Below, in pieces: positions 54,118 through 62,879 of a DNA stretch of 64,000 nt. Source of the DNA: Clarkia xantiana subsp. parviflora (lineage: Eukaryota > Streptophyta > Magnoliopsida > Myrtales > Onagraceae); NCBI GenBank assembly GCA_036873135.1, contig JAPTYO010000054.1, forward strand, positions 1 to 64,000, read 5' to 3'. The position numbers and the translations under genes are program-made. The notes under the pieces are model-generated. The model ran no database searches. It was not told the origin of the DNA and worked only from the letters and a program-made list of their open reading frames with translations. Within the stretch, counting starts at the first letter, position 1. Each line of letters starts with the position of its first letter.

Positions 54118-54993
54118 TTAGGGCATAGCGTCCATATCCCCACAATTGCTGCTTTGGCTCGCCCCCTTTCGGTCCGCCCCGCTTAACAGCCTCCTCAATG
54201 ACCTCAACCTCTTTCCCATTGGTGACTGCAACTCTGAAGGCGACAAACAATGCAGCTCTTCCATCACTTGTCTAGGAATATCAATCACCAACATTGATTC
54301 ATTCCCAGCAGCCACTGAAGAAGAAGAAGCAACTCCTTCATCCATACAAGAAGCAGTAGCAGCATTTCTAGAATTCACTTCATTCTCATCTCCCCAGTAC
54401 AGCACGTTTGTGGGCAAGTCGTGAGATTCTGCCGTCTCCTGCTCCCGAGTACCATCAAAGTTCTCCTCCACTGAACCAAAACTTGCATCTGATTCCACAC
54501 CAGACGAAGAATCTGCAGCTACTGAGTTTCTGCAGATAGGGCATGTAGCGTGGGACTTAAACCACATGTCGATGCACTCCAAATGGAAGCCATGGTTGCA
54601 TTTCGGCAGCAACCTTGCCTTCTCTCCTTCCTCAAGCTCACACAGACAGACAGCGCATTCCAGCCCTTCTTCGAAATCCTTGGCTTGGAAAACCCGAACC
54701 GGAAGGGTTTTAAGGACGGTGGGATCGAGCCCTCTCCGTGCAGCTGCTGTCGTCAACTGTTGGCCTGCTGGAGCAAAGACGAACCTCCGCCCTTGGCGCC
54801 GCCTCCTCTGTGGATGAGTCGAATCCTCTTCCTCCTCCTCAATTCGCCACCAGAACCATCTTGCGTGCACATGAAGTAATATGACGAAGACCACCACTAC
54901 GAAGAGAACAATGATGGAGATCACCATTATCTTGCCTGTCAAGGCAACGGCCGCGGAGCTATCAAGTGTCGTCGGTGCATCAGAATGACCCAT
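54118..54993 (-). CDS. ATL-type RING-H2 E3 ubiquitin ligase (ATL2/ATL3-like)
   Basis: Single-exon ORF of 291 aa; ATL genes are usually intronless. Residues ~21-42 form one transmembrane helix preceded by ALTGKIM. A basic stretch follows (RRRRQGRR, 63-70), then the ATL 'GLD' motif (88-90) in RRGLDPTVLKTLPVRVF. The RING-H2 finger runs 113-154 with the full ligand set C113, C116, C132, H134, H137, C140, C151, C154, and the Pro after the seventh ligand plus the conserved Trp144 needed for E2 contact. The tail is acidic and Ser-rich with a conserved-looking block VIDIPRQVMEEL. Known family members are membrane-anchored E3 ligases in defence and stress signalling; the substrate here is unknown. Start is the first ATG of the frame, opening a short extracytoplasmic N terminus. 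Stop is TAA. No defect seen. Confidence 0.94.
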   Translation of the reverse strand: MGHSDAPTTLDSSAAVALTGKIMVISIIVLFVVVVFVILLHVHARWFWWRIEEEEEDSTHPQRRRRQGRRFVFAPAGQQLTTAAARRGLDPTVLKTLPVRVFQAKDFEEGLECAVCLCELEEGEKARLLPKCNHGFHLECIDMWFKSHATCPICRNSVAADSSSGVESDASFGSVEENFDGTREQETAESHDLPTNVLYWGDENEVNSRNAATASCMDEGVASSSSVAAGNESMLVIDIPRQVMEELHCLSPSELQSPMGKRLRSLRRLLSGADRKGASQSSNCGDMDAMP

Positions 54994-55480
54994 GGCGGCT
55001 TTGGCTTTTTAACAAACAGTGGCGTTCAAGGTTCAAACTTTGATTTTATGAACAGCCCAGTTTAGATTTAGACTCGAACTACAAAAAAAAAATCGGAATG
55101 GGGGTCTTCGATTGAATCGCTAGCTGTGATTGTGAAGATTAGTGTATGTAGAGGAAAAGGGGGAATTGGATTGGAGGAACGGAAGGTAGCGTGTTGAACT
55201 TGTTCTTCTGTTCTGACGACTGGGAGCAGGAGGATGAGGAAGGAAGTTATAAGGAAAGTTGGAAGTAGATAATTTAGGATTGAATTCAAAGGGGGAAGCC
55301 ATGGAAAGGAAGACCGCCAAACTTGAGAGAGTTCAACGACTTGGACTCTGATTTTCTTTCTTTTTTTCTTTCTAGTGCAGTTGTTGTGTTTTTTGGTGAA
55401 GAAAGGGAACAAGGACAGTTGGTTTGGGTCCAAATTGGTGTCGCGCTGCCGAAGTTAGGGAGGATGCCAAGATTTGGCAA
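54994..55480 (-). promoter_or_regulatory. Probable 5' UTR and promoter region of the ATL gene
   Basis: About 490 bp upstream of the minus-strand start with mixed composition and a long pyrimidine/purine tract (TTTCTTTCTTTTTTTCTTTC on plus, 55,351-55,370). There is no clear TATA box. Several overlapping minus ORFs (up to 121 codons) are present but are low-complexity and show no domain; if transcribed they would be upstream ORFs. Confidence 0.4.
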
Positions 55481-55500
55481 TTGCCATTAATTTCCTCGCG

Positions 55501-56020
55501 TCGACTCTATTGTTTTTTTTTTCTTTTTTCCAATTACAAATGTCAACACATAAATCCTATGTGTCTCATTTAAGTAATTATAAACTCTATTCGAATTCAA
55601 CTAATTACTTTTCATAAATTATACATCGTAAAGTTTACCAAGTTAATTTCATTTTAAGTTTTATTGATTTTTTTTATATATATATGTTTTAATTAATATT
55701 ATTTTATAAAAAGAAAACTCTAATAATTATATTTTTATTTTAAGAAAACTATTCCATTATACTTTTTTTAAAGTTTTTTATTCTTTTTATTTTATTTTTT
55801 AGCATAATATTATTCAAAACATATTTTTTATACTTTTTTTAAATAAATTTATGCAATTTTTTACTATTTTTAAAAGAAAATAAATAATATAACTTGTATA
55901 TAACATTATAATAATTATAAATTGTGATTTATAAAAAGTAATTAGTAGTTTATAAATAAAAGTTTCTTTTAACTATGTAAAACTAATGTGGATACTTAAA
56001 AAGGGGTTGGATTTAAAGTC
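55501..56020. other. Very AT-rich intergenic DNA
   Basis: Long T- and A-runs and (TA)n near 55,677-55,685, no ORF and no recognisable repeat family. Nothing supportable beyond low complexity. Confidence 0.6.
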
Positions 56021-56024
56021 AATT

Positions 56025-56150
56025 TATGATGCTTTTTGGACCCCAAATAAAACATGATGGGATTGGAGTTATAGCAAGAGACCACACTGGAACTATATTG
56101 GACGGCCGAAATCGAACATGTAGCGACACTAGCAGCTTCGCCACCTTGTT
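56025..56150 (+). pseudogene. RNase H-like (RVT_3) fragment of a LINE-type element
   Basis: The plus strand reads GIGVIARDHTGTILDGRNR from about 56,058, closely resembling the 'GxGxVIRDHxGxxxDG' start of the RNase H domain found in plant LINE-like elements and RVT_3 proteins. A WTPNK-like stretch just upstream in another frame could be the preceding W-x-P-P motif, implying a frameshift or deletion. No further domain follows. A dead fragment; family inference from this short motif only. Confidence 0.4.
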
Positions 56151-56239
56151 TTATCCTTTCTTTTTTTGTCGATTATTCTTACACAATTGTTCCTGATTTA
56201 AAGGCTCTTACTGTTATTTTGTTTGATTCTACGTACTCC

Positions 56240-56995
56240 ACAACTCACTATCTGAGGCTATGTCTTAAATCGTGGGTCTAAATCAAAGTTACAGAATTCT
56301 ACTCTTCCAAAGTGGTATCACTCTTCTAATAGGAATTCACTATTCGAAAGATCATGACTTTCTTGCTTTAGATCATTTAGATGACCTACATTGTGTTGAA
56401 TGATATTTGCCTTATTTGATATCAAATCGACTTAAACAGAAATTTATATAGGTAGCTAGGTATTTATGTGTACAATGCAAATATTAGTATGGATTAAATT
56501 TTCAAAAAATAAGTTCAAAATGAATATTTATGAATAATGTAAAGTTCATTGCTTATAAAAAATAATTATTCTTCCAAAAAATTATATCATGTCTATGAGT
56601 ACACGGTTTCACGCGAAAGTTTTTAAGAAAAGTATATAAAAGAGTTAGAGCCAATCAATCACACAGAAGCACAACTAGCTGAATGCTTCAGTTCACAGAT
56701 GGTGGCCAATGGAAAGAAGATTGAAGACGAAGATTGCCCATCGAGTGCAAACGCAGAAGGGATCTTAATCGCAAGACCCACACGTTGATATTATTAAGTT
56801 ATTAACGTCATTTGATATACTTTTGATACACTATTTAGTGAATGTGACGACACTAAAACATTCAATATTTAATATACTTTTGACATACTATTTAGTGAAC
56901 GTGACGAAACTGAAACATTCAATAATTAAAGTAGCTAGGAAGAATTTAACCAAGCATATTGCTCCAAAATTATATTAGAGAATCATTAACTCACG
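56240..56995. repeat. Old local duplication, copy 1
   Basis: About 756 bp similar along its length to 57,250-58,240 (offset ~1.01 kb). Shared anchors: GTGTTGAATGA, GAATATTTATGAA, AAAAGAG(T/C)(T/C)AGAGCCAA, ACAACTAGCTGAA, GCAGAAGGGA, and ATTAGAGAATCA at the end. Inside copy 1 a ~57-bp unit (ATACTTTTGA ... ACTATTTAGTGAA ... AACATTCAAT) is present twice in tandem, at about 56,814 and 56,871. Non-coding. Confidence 0.72.
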
Positions 56996-57249
56996 AAAAT
57001 CTACTCTACCATCTGACACAAATTAGCAATCACAAAGATGCCAAGATAGATAAGCATAATAACACGTAAGTATCGGCTGTCATTTGCACAAAAAATTCTA
57101 GTAAGTTTGGTAAAGATGAAGTAAAAGGCGTCGCCAACAAAAAGAAGATTACACTCAGTTTGATAATGATAAAGCAGAAGAGATTAAAAAATGAAGTAGA
57201 AGGGACATAGATAAATTGAAGGCATACGACTTATATGAAATTTCTACCT
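56996..57249. other. Spacer between duplication copies
   Basis: About 250 bp of AT-rich DNA with no gene or clear repeat seen. Confidence 0.5.
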
Positions 57250-58240
57250 GACACTCAGCTTGGGTCGTAGGTCCTAACAAAACGTTAGAGTTCTAAGTCT
57301 TTCAGAGTGTTATATCACTTTTCGAATGGTAATCCACATTTTAGAAGATCATAACTTTCGTGCTTTTGTGGTTTCTGAGATTCTTTGGATAACAAATGTT
57401 GTGTTGAATGAAAATCTGCCTCATTGTTATACCAATCTACTCGAAAAATGAAATATATGCATTTATGTGTTCAATGCGAACATTTTTAGAGTTAATTTAT
57501 AAACAATTAAGTCCAAATTGCTTGGCCAAAAAAAAAAAGTCCAAATTGAATATTTATGAACAACGTGTAGCTCATTTGAAAATGTATTTAGCTTATTAAT
57601 TTTTTTTATTGTTTTTCGGTAAATCCATCTCTTATTTAGGAGTGCATGGTTTCATTTCTGCTCTAAATTAAAATAGGTCCTCATAAAGAGTTTATTCGAT
57701 AAAAGAGCCAGAGCCAAGTAGACAAAAACACAACTAGCTGAAAATTTTGGACCATTGACGGTGTGACTGAGGTAAACAAATTGAAAATAAAGATTGCATA
57801 TCGACTGTAAAGGCGCAGAAGGGAGCTTGATTTAAACACCACTGTCGATATTGTTAAGATAGTGATATTTTTCATATACTTTTGGTATTTAATGAACCTT
57901 TTGACACTGAAACATTTAGTAATTAAAATAATAGAATGGATTTTTCTACCATGCTTTTGGAGCACCATGTTTTTGCTTATTTTAATACTATGGTGAACTT
58001 AATTGTAACATAAGTAAAAATTTATAAGTATAAAAAAGTATAAATTTTTTAACTACACCTAAGATGTGTATCATACTATTAATATTATTAATTTTCCTAT
58101 GGGGTTCACCTTTAGGGTAATAGAAAAATAAAAAAAATAGTGGCAAAAACATGGTGCTCCAAGAGCATGGTAGAAAGGTCCTAATAGAATTTACCATCCA
58201 TATGATTTCAAAATTACATTAGAGAATCACTAGTTGGCAA
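57250..58240. repeat. Old local duplication, copy 2, interrupted by a MITE
   Basis: Homologous to 56,240-56,995 as listed there. Homology resumes after the MITE at 57,938-58,181 with AGAATTTACC and ATTAGAGAATCAC. Without the MITE and one target duplication, the copy is about 738 bp, close to copy 1. ORFs at 57,408-57,599 and 57,681-57,968 are chance frames. Confidence 0.72.
57938..58181. mobile_element. MITE, 244 bp, with perfect 9-bp target duplication
   Basis: Terminal inverted repeats of about 38 bp with few mismatches. The left starts GGATTTTTCTACCATGC, then TTGGAGCACCATGTTTTTGC. The reverse-complemented right starts GGACCTTTCTACCATGC and continues with the same block. Flanked by identical TAATAGAAT at 57,929-57,937 and 58,182-58,190. 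Size, long TIRs and the 9-bp duplication suggest a Mutator-type MITE. Non-coding. Confidence 0.88.
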
Positions 58241-58269
58241 AAAAAAAAACATTAATTGGTTCTATGTGT

Positions 58270-58600
58270 TTTTATAATTGAATTCTTTAGTATGTTTTAC
58301 AAACATCATCTTTGTGCCATTTTTACTAATAAGGTTAACTTTATCGTAACAAAAAAAACTTTAAAGGAATGAATTTTTTTAGTTACACTTAAAAATTACA
58401 TCATACCATTAATAATAATCTCGAATTTACCATTAAAACATTAAAAAAAATACTAAAAAAAATACCACAAACATTGTATAATAGAAATGATTTTTCTAAT
58501 ATGCTTCAGAGGACAAATATGATGCTTGTACTTTTTTATTAATAAAGTGAATTTGATTAACAAAACGGATAACAATTTAACTAAATCTACACTTGATTAA
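58270..58600. repeat. Diverged relics related to the neighbouring MITE
   Basis: The segment from ~58,270 to 58,495 follows the same order of blocks as the intact MITE: CATCAT(C)TTTGTGCCA, AAGGTTAACTTTATCGTAAC, TTAGTTACACTTAAAA, CATCATACCATTAATAA, AATACCACAAACATTG. A further partial copy begins near 58,496 (TTTCTAATATGCTTCAGAGG, ATGATGCTTGTAC). Ends are not definable. Confidence 0.5.
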
Positions 58601-58826
58601 AATCATTTAGTGGGAAAATGACAACATATACCTAACGGATCAGCCTCTCTATGCTTGCTCTACTCTAGTTGCGTCTAGAATCGCCACTATTAATACATTC
58701 ATTTTTACTTAGAAAAAAAAAAAACTGTCATTTGCAAATAAATGGAGGAGATGCTCTCTTCATCAAGAATCTTCCGTGACTCAAAACGCTACGTTATCTC
58801 TCCGGCAGGCGATGGTTCAAACTGCA

Positions 58827-58834
58827 TATAAAAG
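58827..58834 (+). promoter_or_regulatory. TATA box of the ML-domain gene
   Basis: TATAAAAG in GCATATAAAAGGATA, 107 bp before the ATG and near the plant consensus. The leader to 58,940 has no earlier ATG in frame. Confidence 0.6.
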
Positions 58835-58940
58835 GATAAGAATATGCGGTTAGTTGGGAACATCTAATCCAGTTCTTCTAGAAGTCGAACACTTTTGACT
58901 TCATTTGAAACATTTTAATCACAGATTGAACGAGAAGCAA

Positions 58941-60304
58941 ATGGATATGATGCAGTTGAAGCGGATCGTCTTCGTGCTATGCTTGGTCGTGCCTTTGGTT
59001 AAGGCAACTGACGTTAGCTACTGCGGTTAGCTTCTCTCCTATCTTCTTCTTCTTCTTCTTATCTTTAACACTATTTCTCGTTATGCTCTGATGTTGTGCG
59101 CCTGTGGCTCGAGAGGTTTCTCGTCCAATCCTGATTTTTTGTTGGTAAATACGTGCAATCCTGGTTAATAGTGAACATCATAATTTAGGGGTATGGAAAT
59201 CAGCAATTGAACTGGATTGCATTGTGTGTCAGTGATTTGGGTAACTGATAGACGAAGCTGCAGTTCTATGATATGCTTGCTTATTATTAGTATTGAGTGC
59301 ATGAGTTTGCGAACTGATATGACATGTTATTCATGGTGAACACAGATAAGAAGACTGAGTACGATGTCAAGGTGAGCGGAGTTGAGATTTCACCTTATCC
59401 TGTGCAAAGAGGAAAAACAGCGACTTTTAGCATCTCTGCATCTACAACCAGAAGTAAGTACTCAAAATACTTACTTCAAAATTCGGTCGATTGAATTGAT
59501 GTGATTTGAGATTAGTTTGCTTACTTCTGAGCTATTTTTGTTGGGTATTCATATATATATATATGATATAATCTAAACTTTTAAAATGATAACCAAATGA
59601 ATTCGTCTACTAAAAGGGAAATTCTTCTGTTATGCAGTTTCTGGTATCGATAGCATTTGCAGTTTTTACCATCTTTCTTGAGAACGATGGGTTTTATTGT
59701 ACGAGTATATGCTAATTCTTTGCAGTAAAACTAAGAATGACTTTTGCATAAACTCATAATTAATGATTTAATATGAGCATAAGCAAATGTAGCATGGTGA
59801 ATAATGTCTCTTGATGTACTAAACTAAAATGCAGCTGATGCCATCTCTGGAGGGAAGCTGGTGATTGATGTCTCATTCTTTGGGTTTCACATACACAGCG
59901 AAACCCATGACCTCTGCGCTGAAACATCTTGTCCTGTAACCACTGGTGACTTTGTGGTTGCTCACTCCCAAGTTCTACCTGGATACACTCCACCAGTAAG
60001 TGATGCTTTTTTCAGTCGCTCGTTTTAGTGCAAAAGAAAAAAATATGGATGATATTTCAAACTTAGCATTGTTTATTTAATTAGTGAAGCTTTTTGGTGG
60101 CGAGTCGGTTTTGCTAAGTCTAATGGTAGCAGAAAGTTGAGCTCTGAGGGGTGTTTATTTGAACTAATCATTTACTGTATTGGACAAACACAGGGTTCGT
60201 ATTCCCTTAAGATGAAGATGTACGACGGAAGCAATAAAGAACTGACTTGTATTGCCTTTGCCTTCGAGATTGGGTTTGCTTCTTCTTCCGTTGCTGATAT
60301 CTGA
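58941..60304 (+). CDS. ML-domain (MD-2-related lipid-recognition) secreted protein
   Basis: Exons 58,941-59,025; 59,346-59,453; 59,835-59,995; 60,194-60,304, all GT-AG, join in frame to 154 aa. Residues 1-22 are a signal peptide (RIVFVLCLVVPLVKA) with likely cleavage before TDVSYC. The mature part has the ML features: an N-terminal Cys28, a VSGVEISPYPVQRGKTATF strand region, GGKLVIDVSFFGFHIHSE, a cysteine pair in HDLCAETSCP, the VLPGYTPPGSYSLKMKM segment, and a late Cys in LTCIAFAFEI. The ML fold is a beta-sandwich that binds lipid in its cavity. Plant homologues are annotated as putative phosphatidylglycerol/phosphatidylinositol transfer or NPC2-like proteins; the ligand here is not known. 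Length is typical (150-160 aa). Intron 1 has a TTC microsatellite (~59,043-59,060), intron 2 an (AT)n run at 59,551. No defect seen. Confidence 0.93.
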
Positions 60305-60520
60305 TGTGGCTGTTGATCTTTTTGTTATGATGCCATCGACTTATTGCTGTCTAATACCATCGGTTTATTGCCGTCTGATATTGGTGTAATTATACACTTC
60401 AAGTGCTGCATTGCATGTATATAAAAAGAAAAGTATATAAACATATTGTATGTTGCCTACTATATAAGAAGAAACTTCATCTTTTACTACTACTCTCTTG
60501 GTGGAAGCTCGTTGAGTTGA
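60305..60520 (+). other. 3' flank of the ML-domain gene
   Basis: Likely 3' UTR with a short imperfect repeat (CGACTTATTGCTGTCTAATA / CGGTTTATTGCCGTCTGATA, 60,329-60,381). There is no AATAAA; the A-rich ATATAAAAAGAAAAG at 60,418 may serve as a poly(A) element. Confidence 0.4.
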
Positions 60521-60577
60521 ATGTTAAAATATGAATAAGAACGTGTCCAACGCCATCAGACGTCTTATTCTTGATAT

Positions 60578-60590
60578 GGTATCAGAGCGG
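60578..60590 (+). other. Retrotransposon primer-binding-site-like sequence
   Basis: ATGGTATCAGAGC matches the sequence complementary to the 3' end of initiator tRNA-Met used as primer-binding site by plant Ty1/copia and TRIM elements. A TGTTAAAATATGAATAAG upstream (60,522) could be an LTR start, and a G-rich AAAAGGGGGGAGGGGG at ~60,640 resembles a polypurine tract. No matching second LTR is visible, so this is at most a remnant. Confidence 0.35.
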
Positions 60591-60785
60591 TTAAGGCGCG
60601 CGTCTTATTCTTGACATTAAAGAGTGATGAACTCATTATAAAAGGGGGGAGGGGGTAATTTCATGGTATGAAGACTGAATATAACAAGCTCTTCGGCAGG
60701 ACTCTTGTAGATTCTGTCTTTATTTTAAACAACTAATGACACACTACTACTATCTAGAAATTAGTTAACTGATTTTCTCGAAAAC

Positions 60786-60945
60786 AAAACTTAGAGGCTA
60801 AAGTTACCTTTATTCGAAAGTCTGCGGGATCAAAATTCACCTATATTGCAAAGCTTGGGGGACTAACATCACCATAAACAAAACTTCGGGGTCTAAATTC
60901 ATAAAAAGTAAAACACCGAGGATCCAATCAAAGCTCAAGGATTAC
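60786..60945. repeat. Degenerate minisatellite, ~30-35 bp unit, about 5 copies
   Basis: Units follow the pattern CTT(G/C)GGGG(A)(C/T)TAA then a C/A-rich tail ending in CAAAA or similar: ACTTAGAGGCTAAAG, TCTGCGGGATCAAAA, CTTGGGGGACTAACA, CTTCGGGGTCTAAAT, CACCGAGGATCCAAT. Non-coding. Confidence 0.55.
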
Positions 60946-61010
60946 AGTCTAAAAAACTAAAGAACATAAACTAAAATAACCACAATTCAAAGTTGAAGGC
61001 ATAAAATATA

Positions 61011-61430
61011 ACATGGGGTACCGTGCATATCATTATATGTTTAGAGTAAAGAACCTATTTAGTGTTTCGAGTTTACCCTATTTGTTGTTTTTGGTGTTTT
61101 CATTTTTGATGTCTGATGTCTTTGTGCGTCTTTTCTTCTCCATTTATTCATTTCTATCAACTCACTCACCCACTCGTAATTCCTCACTCTTTATTTTTCA
61201 CAACATCGCCTAATTTCCCTCAAACTCGAACATCCAAAAGATAGGGTTTCGGCAGAGTGGCGTGGAGCAATTTTCAGCGACAACGTAACGGAATTTATCG
61301 GTGCGGACGTGGCCAGCTTCAAAGATGACAGTCCAGCAAGGTTACACGATGAGAGCTCAAATTTGACAGTCGGTTTGGTCGGTGTAGTTTCTCTAAGCTA
61401 ATCTCATCATGACATAGAAAAATAACCAAA
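61011..61430. other. Stretch without an assignable gene
   Basis: Contains a 66-codon plus ORF (61,013-61,213) rich in Phe, Leu and Ser with no domain, and an ATG-less open frame (about 61,215-61,400 on plus) that includes SAEWRGAIFSDNVTEFIG. Neither is supported by splice signals or a recognised family. Confidence 0.4.
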
Positions 61431-61433
61431 ATG

Positions 61434-61615
61434 AAACCTGGGACACCCAAACATATGTGCATCTGAGCCCATGCACGATCCATCGATGGAACCCAATCAA
61501 GTTTGATGTTGTCAACTATTTCTAGTTCAACTTTGATACACCGAGCCCCATATGCTTGATCCATTCGAGCCCTACATGCACGATGAACCTGGGACATACA
61601 AACATATGTGACTAA
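61434..61615. repeat. Imperfect direct repeats
   Basis: AACCTGGGACACCCAAACAT at 61,435 recurs as AACCTGGGACATACAAACAT at 61,587, both followed by ATGTG. Between them GAGCCCATGCACGATCCAT, GAGCCCCATATGCTTGATCC and GAGCCCTACATGCACGATG are three related copies. Suggests a short local expansion. The overlapping minus ORF (61,319-61,681) follows from this and is not called a gene. Confidence 0.55.
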
Positions 61616-61619
61616 AAAG

Positions 61620-61880
61620 CACACACATTGATTGATGAATTGGTATCTGAGATATTTGTAACTTCTAGGTATCTCAACCAAATTGTTGCATGGTCACTTT
61701 ACCCATTCATTTTGAACACAAATGATCACATTCCTAACACGTAATAACTAATGACACTAGAAAGAAAAATACACACATCTCTTCTTCTTCTTACTTGATA
61801 ATTTGTGTTTTTAGTTACCTCAAAATTTTAAAGTGCTGCATTATCACTTTACTCATTTATTTTGGGTCTAATCTTCTAGA
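61620..61880. repeat. Old tandem duplication, ~165 bp offset
   Basis: TTGCATGGTCACTTTACCCA followed by TTCATTTTGAACAC (61,684) resembles CTGCATTATCACTTTACTCA followed by TTTATTTTGGGTC (61,837). The preceding segments (TAGGTATCTCAACCAAATTG / TAGTTACCTCAAAATTTTAA) also align. Non-coding. Confidence 0.55.
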
Positions 61881-62879
61881 ATGCTTCTAATTTTTCCATT
61901 ATATTATTATATTATTATTCCAACCAATGCCCATCATTCCATACCTTGTTGCATCCATTCCATGCAACCCTTATCTCGGTAGCGGCTACAATGACAAAAC
62001 CAACAATGCAATTGGCTAATTCATCAATTGGCTAATTATTAATAATACATTATTGAGAGGGATAATAAAGAAAAAAAAACTAGTATTTTTACGATTTGAC
62101 ACATAGGTGTGTGTTTGGATTGTTGTATGTAATGTGTGATATATTATGAGATTACGTTTAATATTACATCAAATCACGTTGTTTGATAATTCAAACGATG
62201 TAATTTGAGTTTTGTAATATGAATTGAATTGTAATATGTAATTACGATAGATTGGTCGACAAAACCCGCCAACTCGTTGAGTTAGCCCTCGATTGGAATG
62301 TGATATTACTGTTAGGATTATATAGTGTTTATTATTTTTAAATGGATAAACTACTTTGATTGGTCATTTCTTCGTGATTATTATATACTACTATTATTTA
62401 TTTTATTAGTATTATTACTAAAAATTAGATTATATTTTTATTTGTTTATTGTTATTAATATTTATTAAATAATTAAAGTATTCCTCTTATGTTTTTATAA
62501 GTACTAGTTATTAATGCGTGCGCTGCACGCGTATCGGTCGTCTAAATTTCAAGATATATAATTTATCTTAAGCTTTCTAATATGATAATATTTAATTAAT
62601 ACATTGGCAACTTGAGGGACAGGGAGAAAAAAAGAACGACACAATGTAATTCATAACGAAAAAAATAGAAAGATGATAATTAGTTACAAAATTAACTATT
62701 GTTTTCCATTACGGTATGGCGTGAGTTATTAACGACAAAGTTGTATCTAACTCATCAACTTGAGGAGTGAAGAATGTAAACCCTTACTTAACCACTTAGA
62801 GTCATTAGTGGAACAGTTTGACCATTACAAACGTAACTATACACTTTCCATGCAATTTTATACCATAATACCAACAAAT
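61881..62879. other. AT-rich intergenic DNA with two hairpin motifs
   Basis: No gene seen. At ~62,163-62,205 ATTACATC ... GTTTGATAATTCAAAC ... GATGTAAT is a nested palindrome. At ~62,516-62,531 GCGTGCGCTGCACGC is a GC-rich hairpin in AT-rich surroundings. Neither has confirmed element ends. Confidence 0.5.

Noticed and set aside
54146..54879. Plus-strand ORFs opposite the ATL gene
   Set aside because: Antisense shadows; the minus frame carries the complete RING-H2 signature.
55068..55480. Minus ORFs of 64-121 codons upstream of the ATL gene
   Set aside because: Overlapping frames, low complexity, no domain; more likely leader or promoter DNA.
57988..58197. 69-codon minus ORF
   Set aside because: Falls within the 244-bp MITE; its sequence is the element's inverted repeat.
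59760..59993. 77-codon minus ORF
   Set aside because: Antisense shadow of ML-gene exon 3.
60578..60605. tRNA-like GAGCGGTTAAGGCG
   Set aside because: No acceptor stem or T arm; better explained as sequence adjoining a primer-binding-site-like motif.
61319..61681. 120-codon minus ORF
   Set aside because: Built on short direct repeats, no domain recognised, no promoter or splice support.
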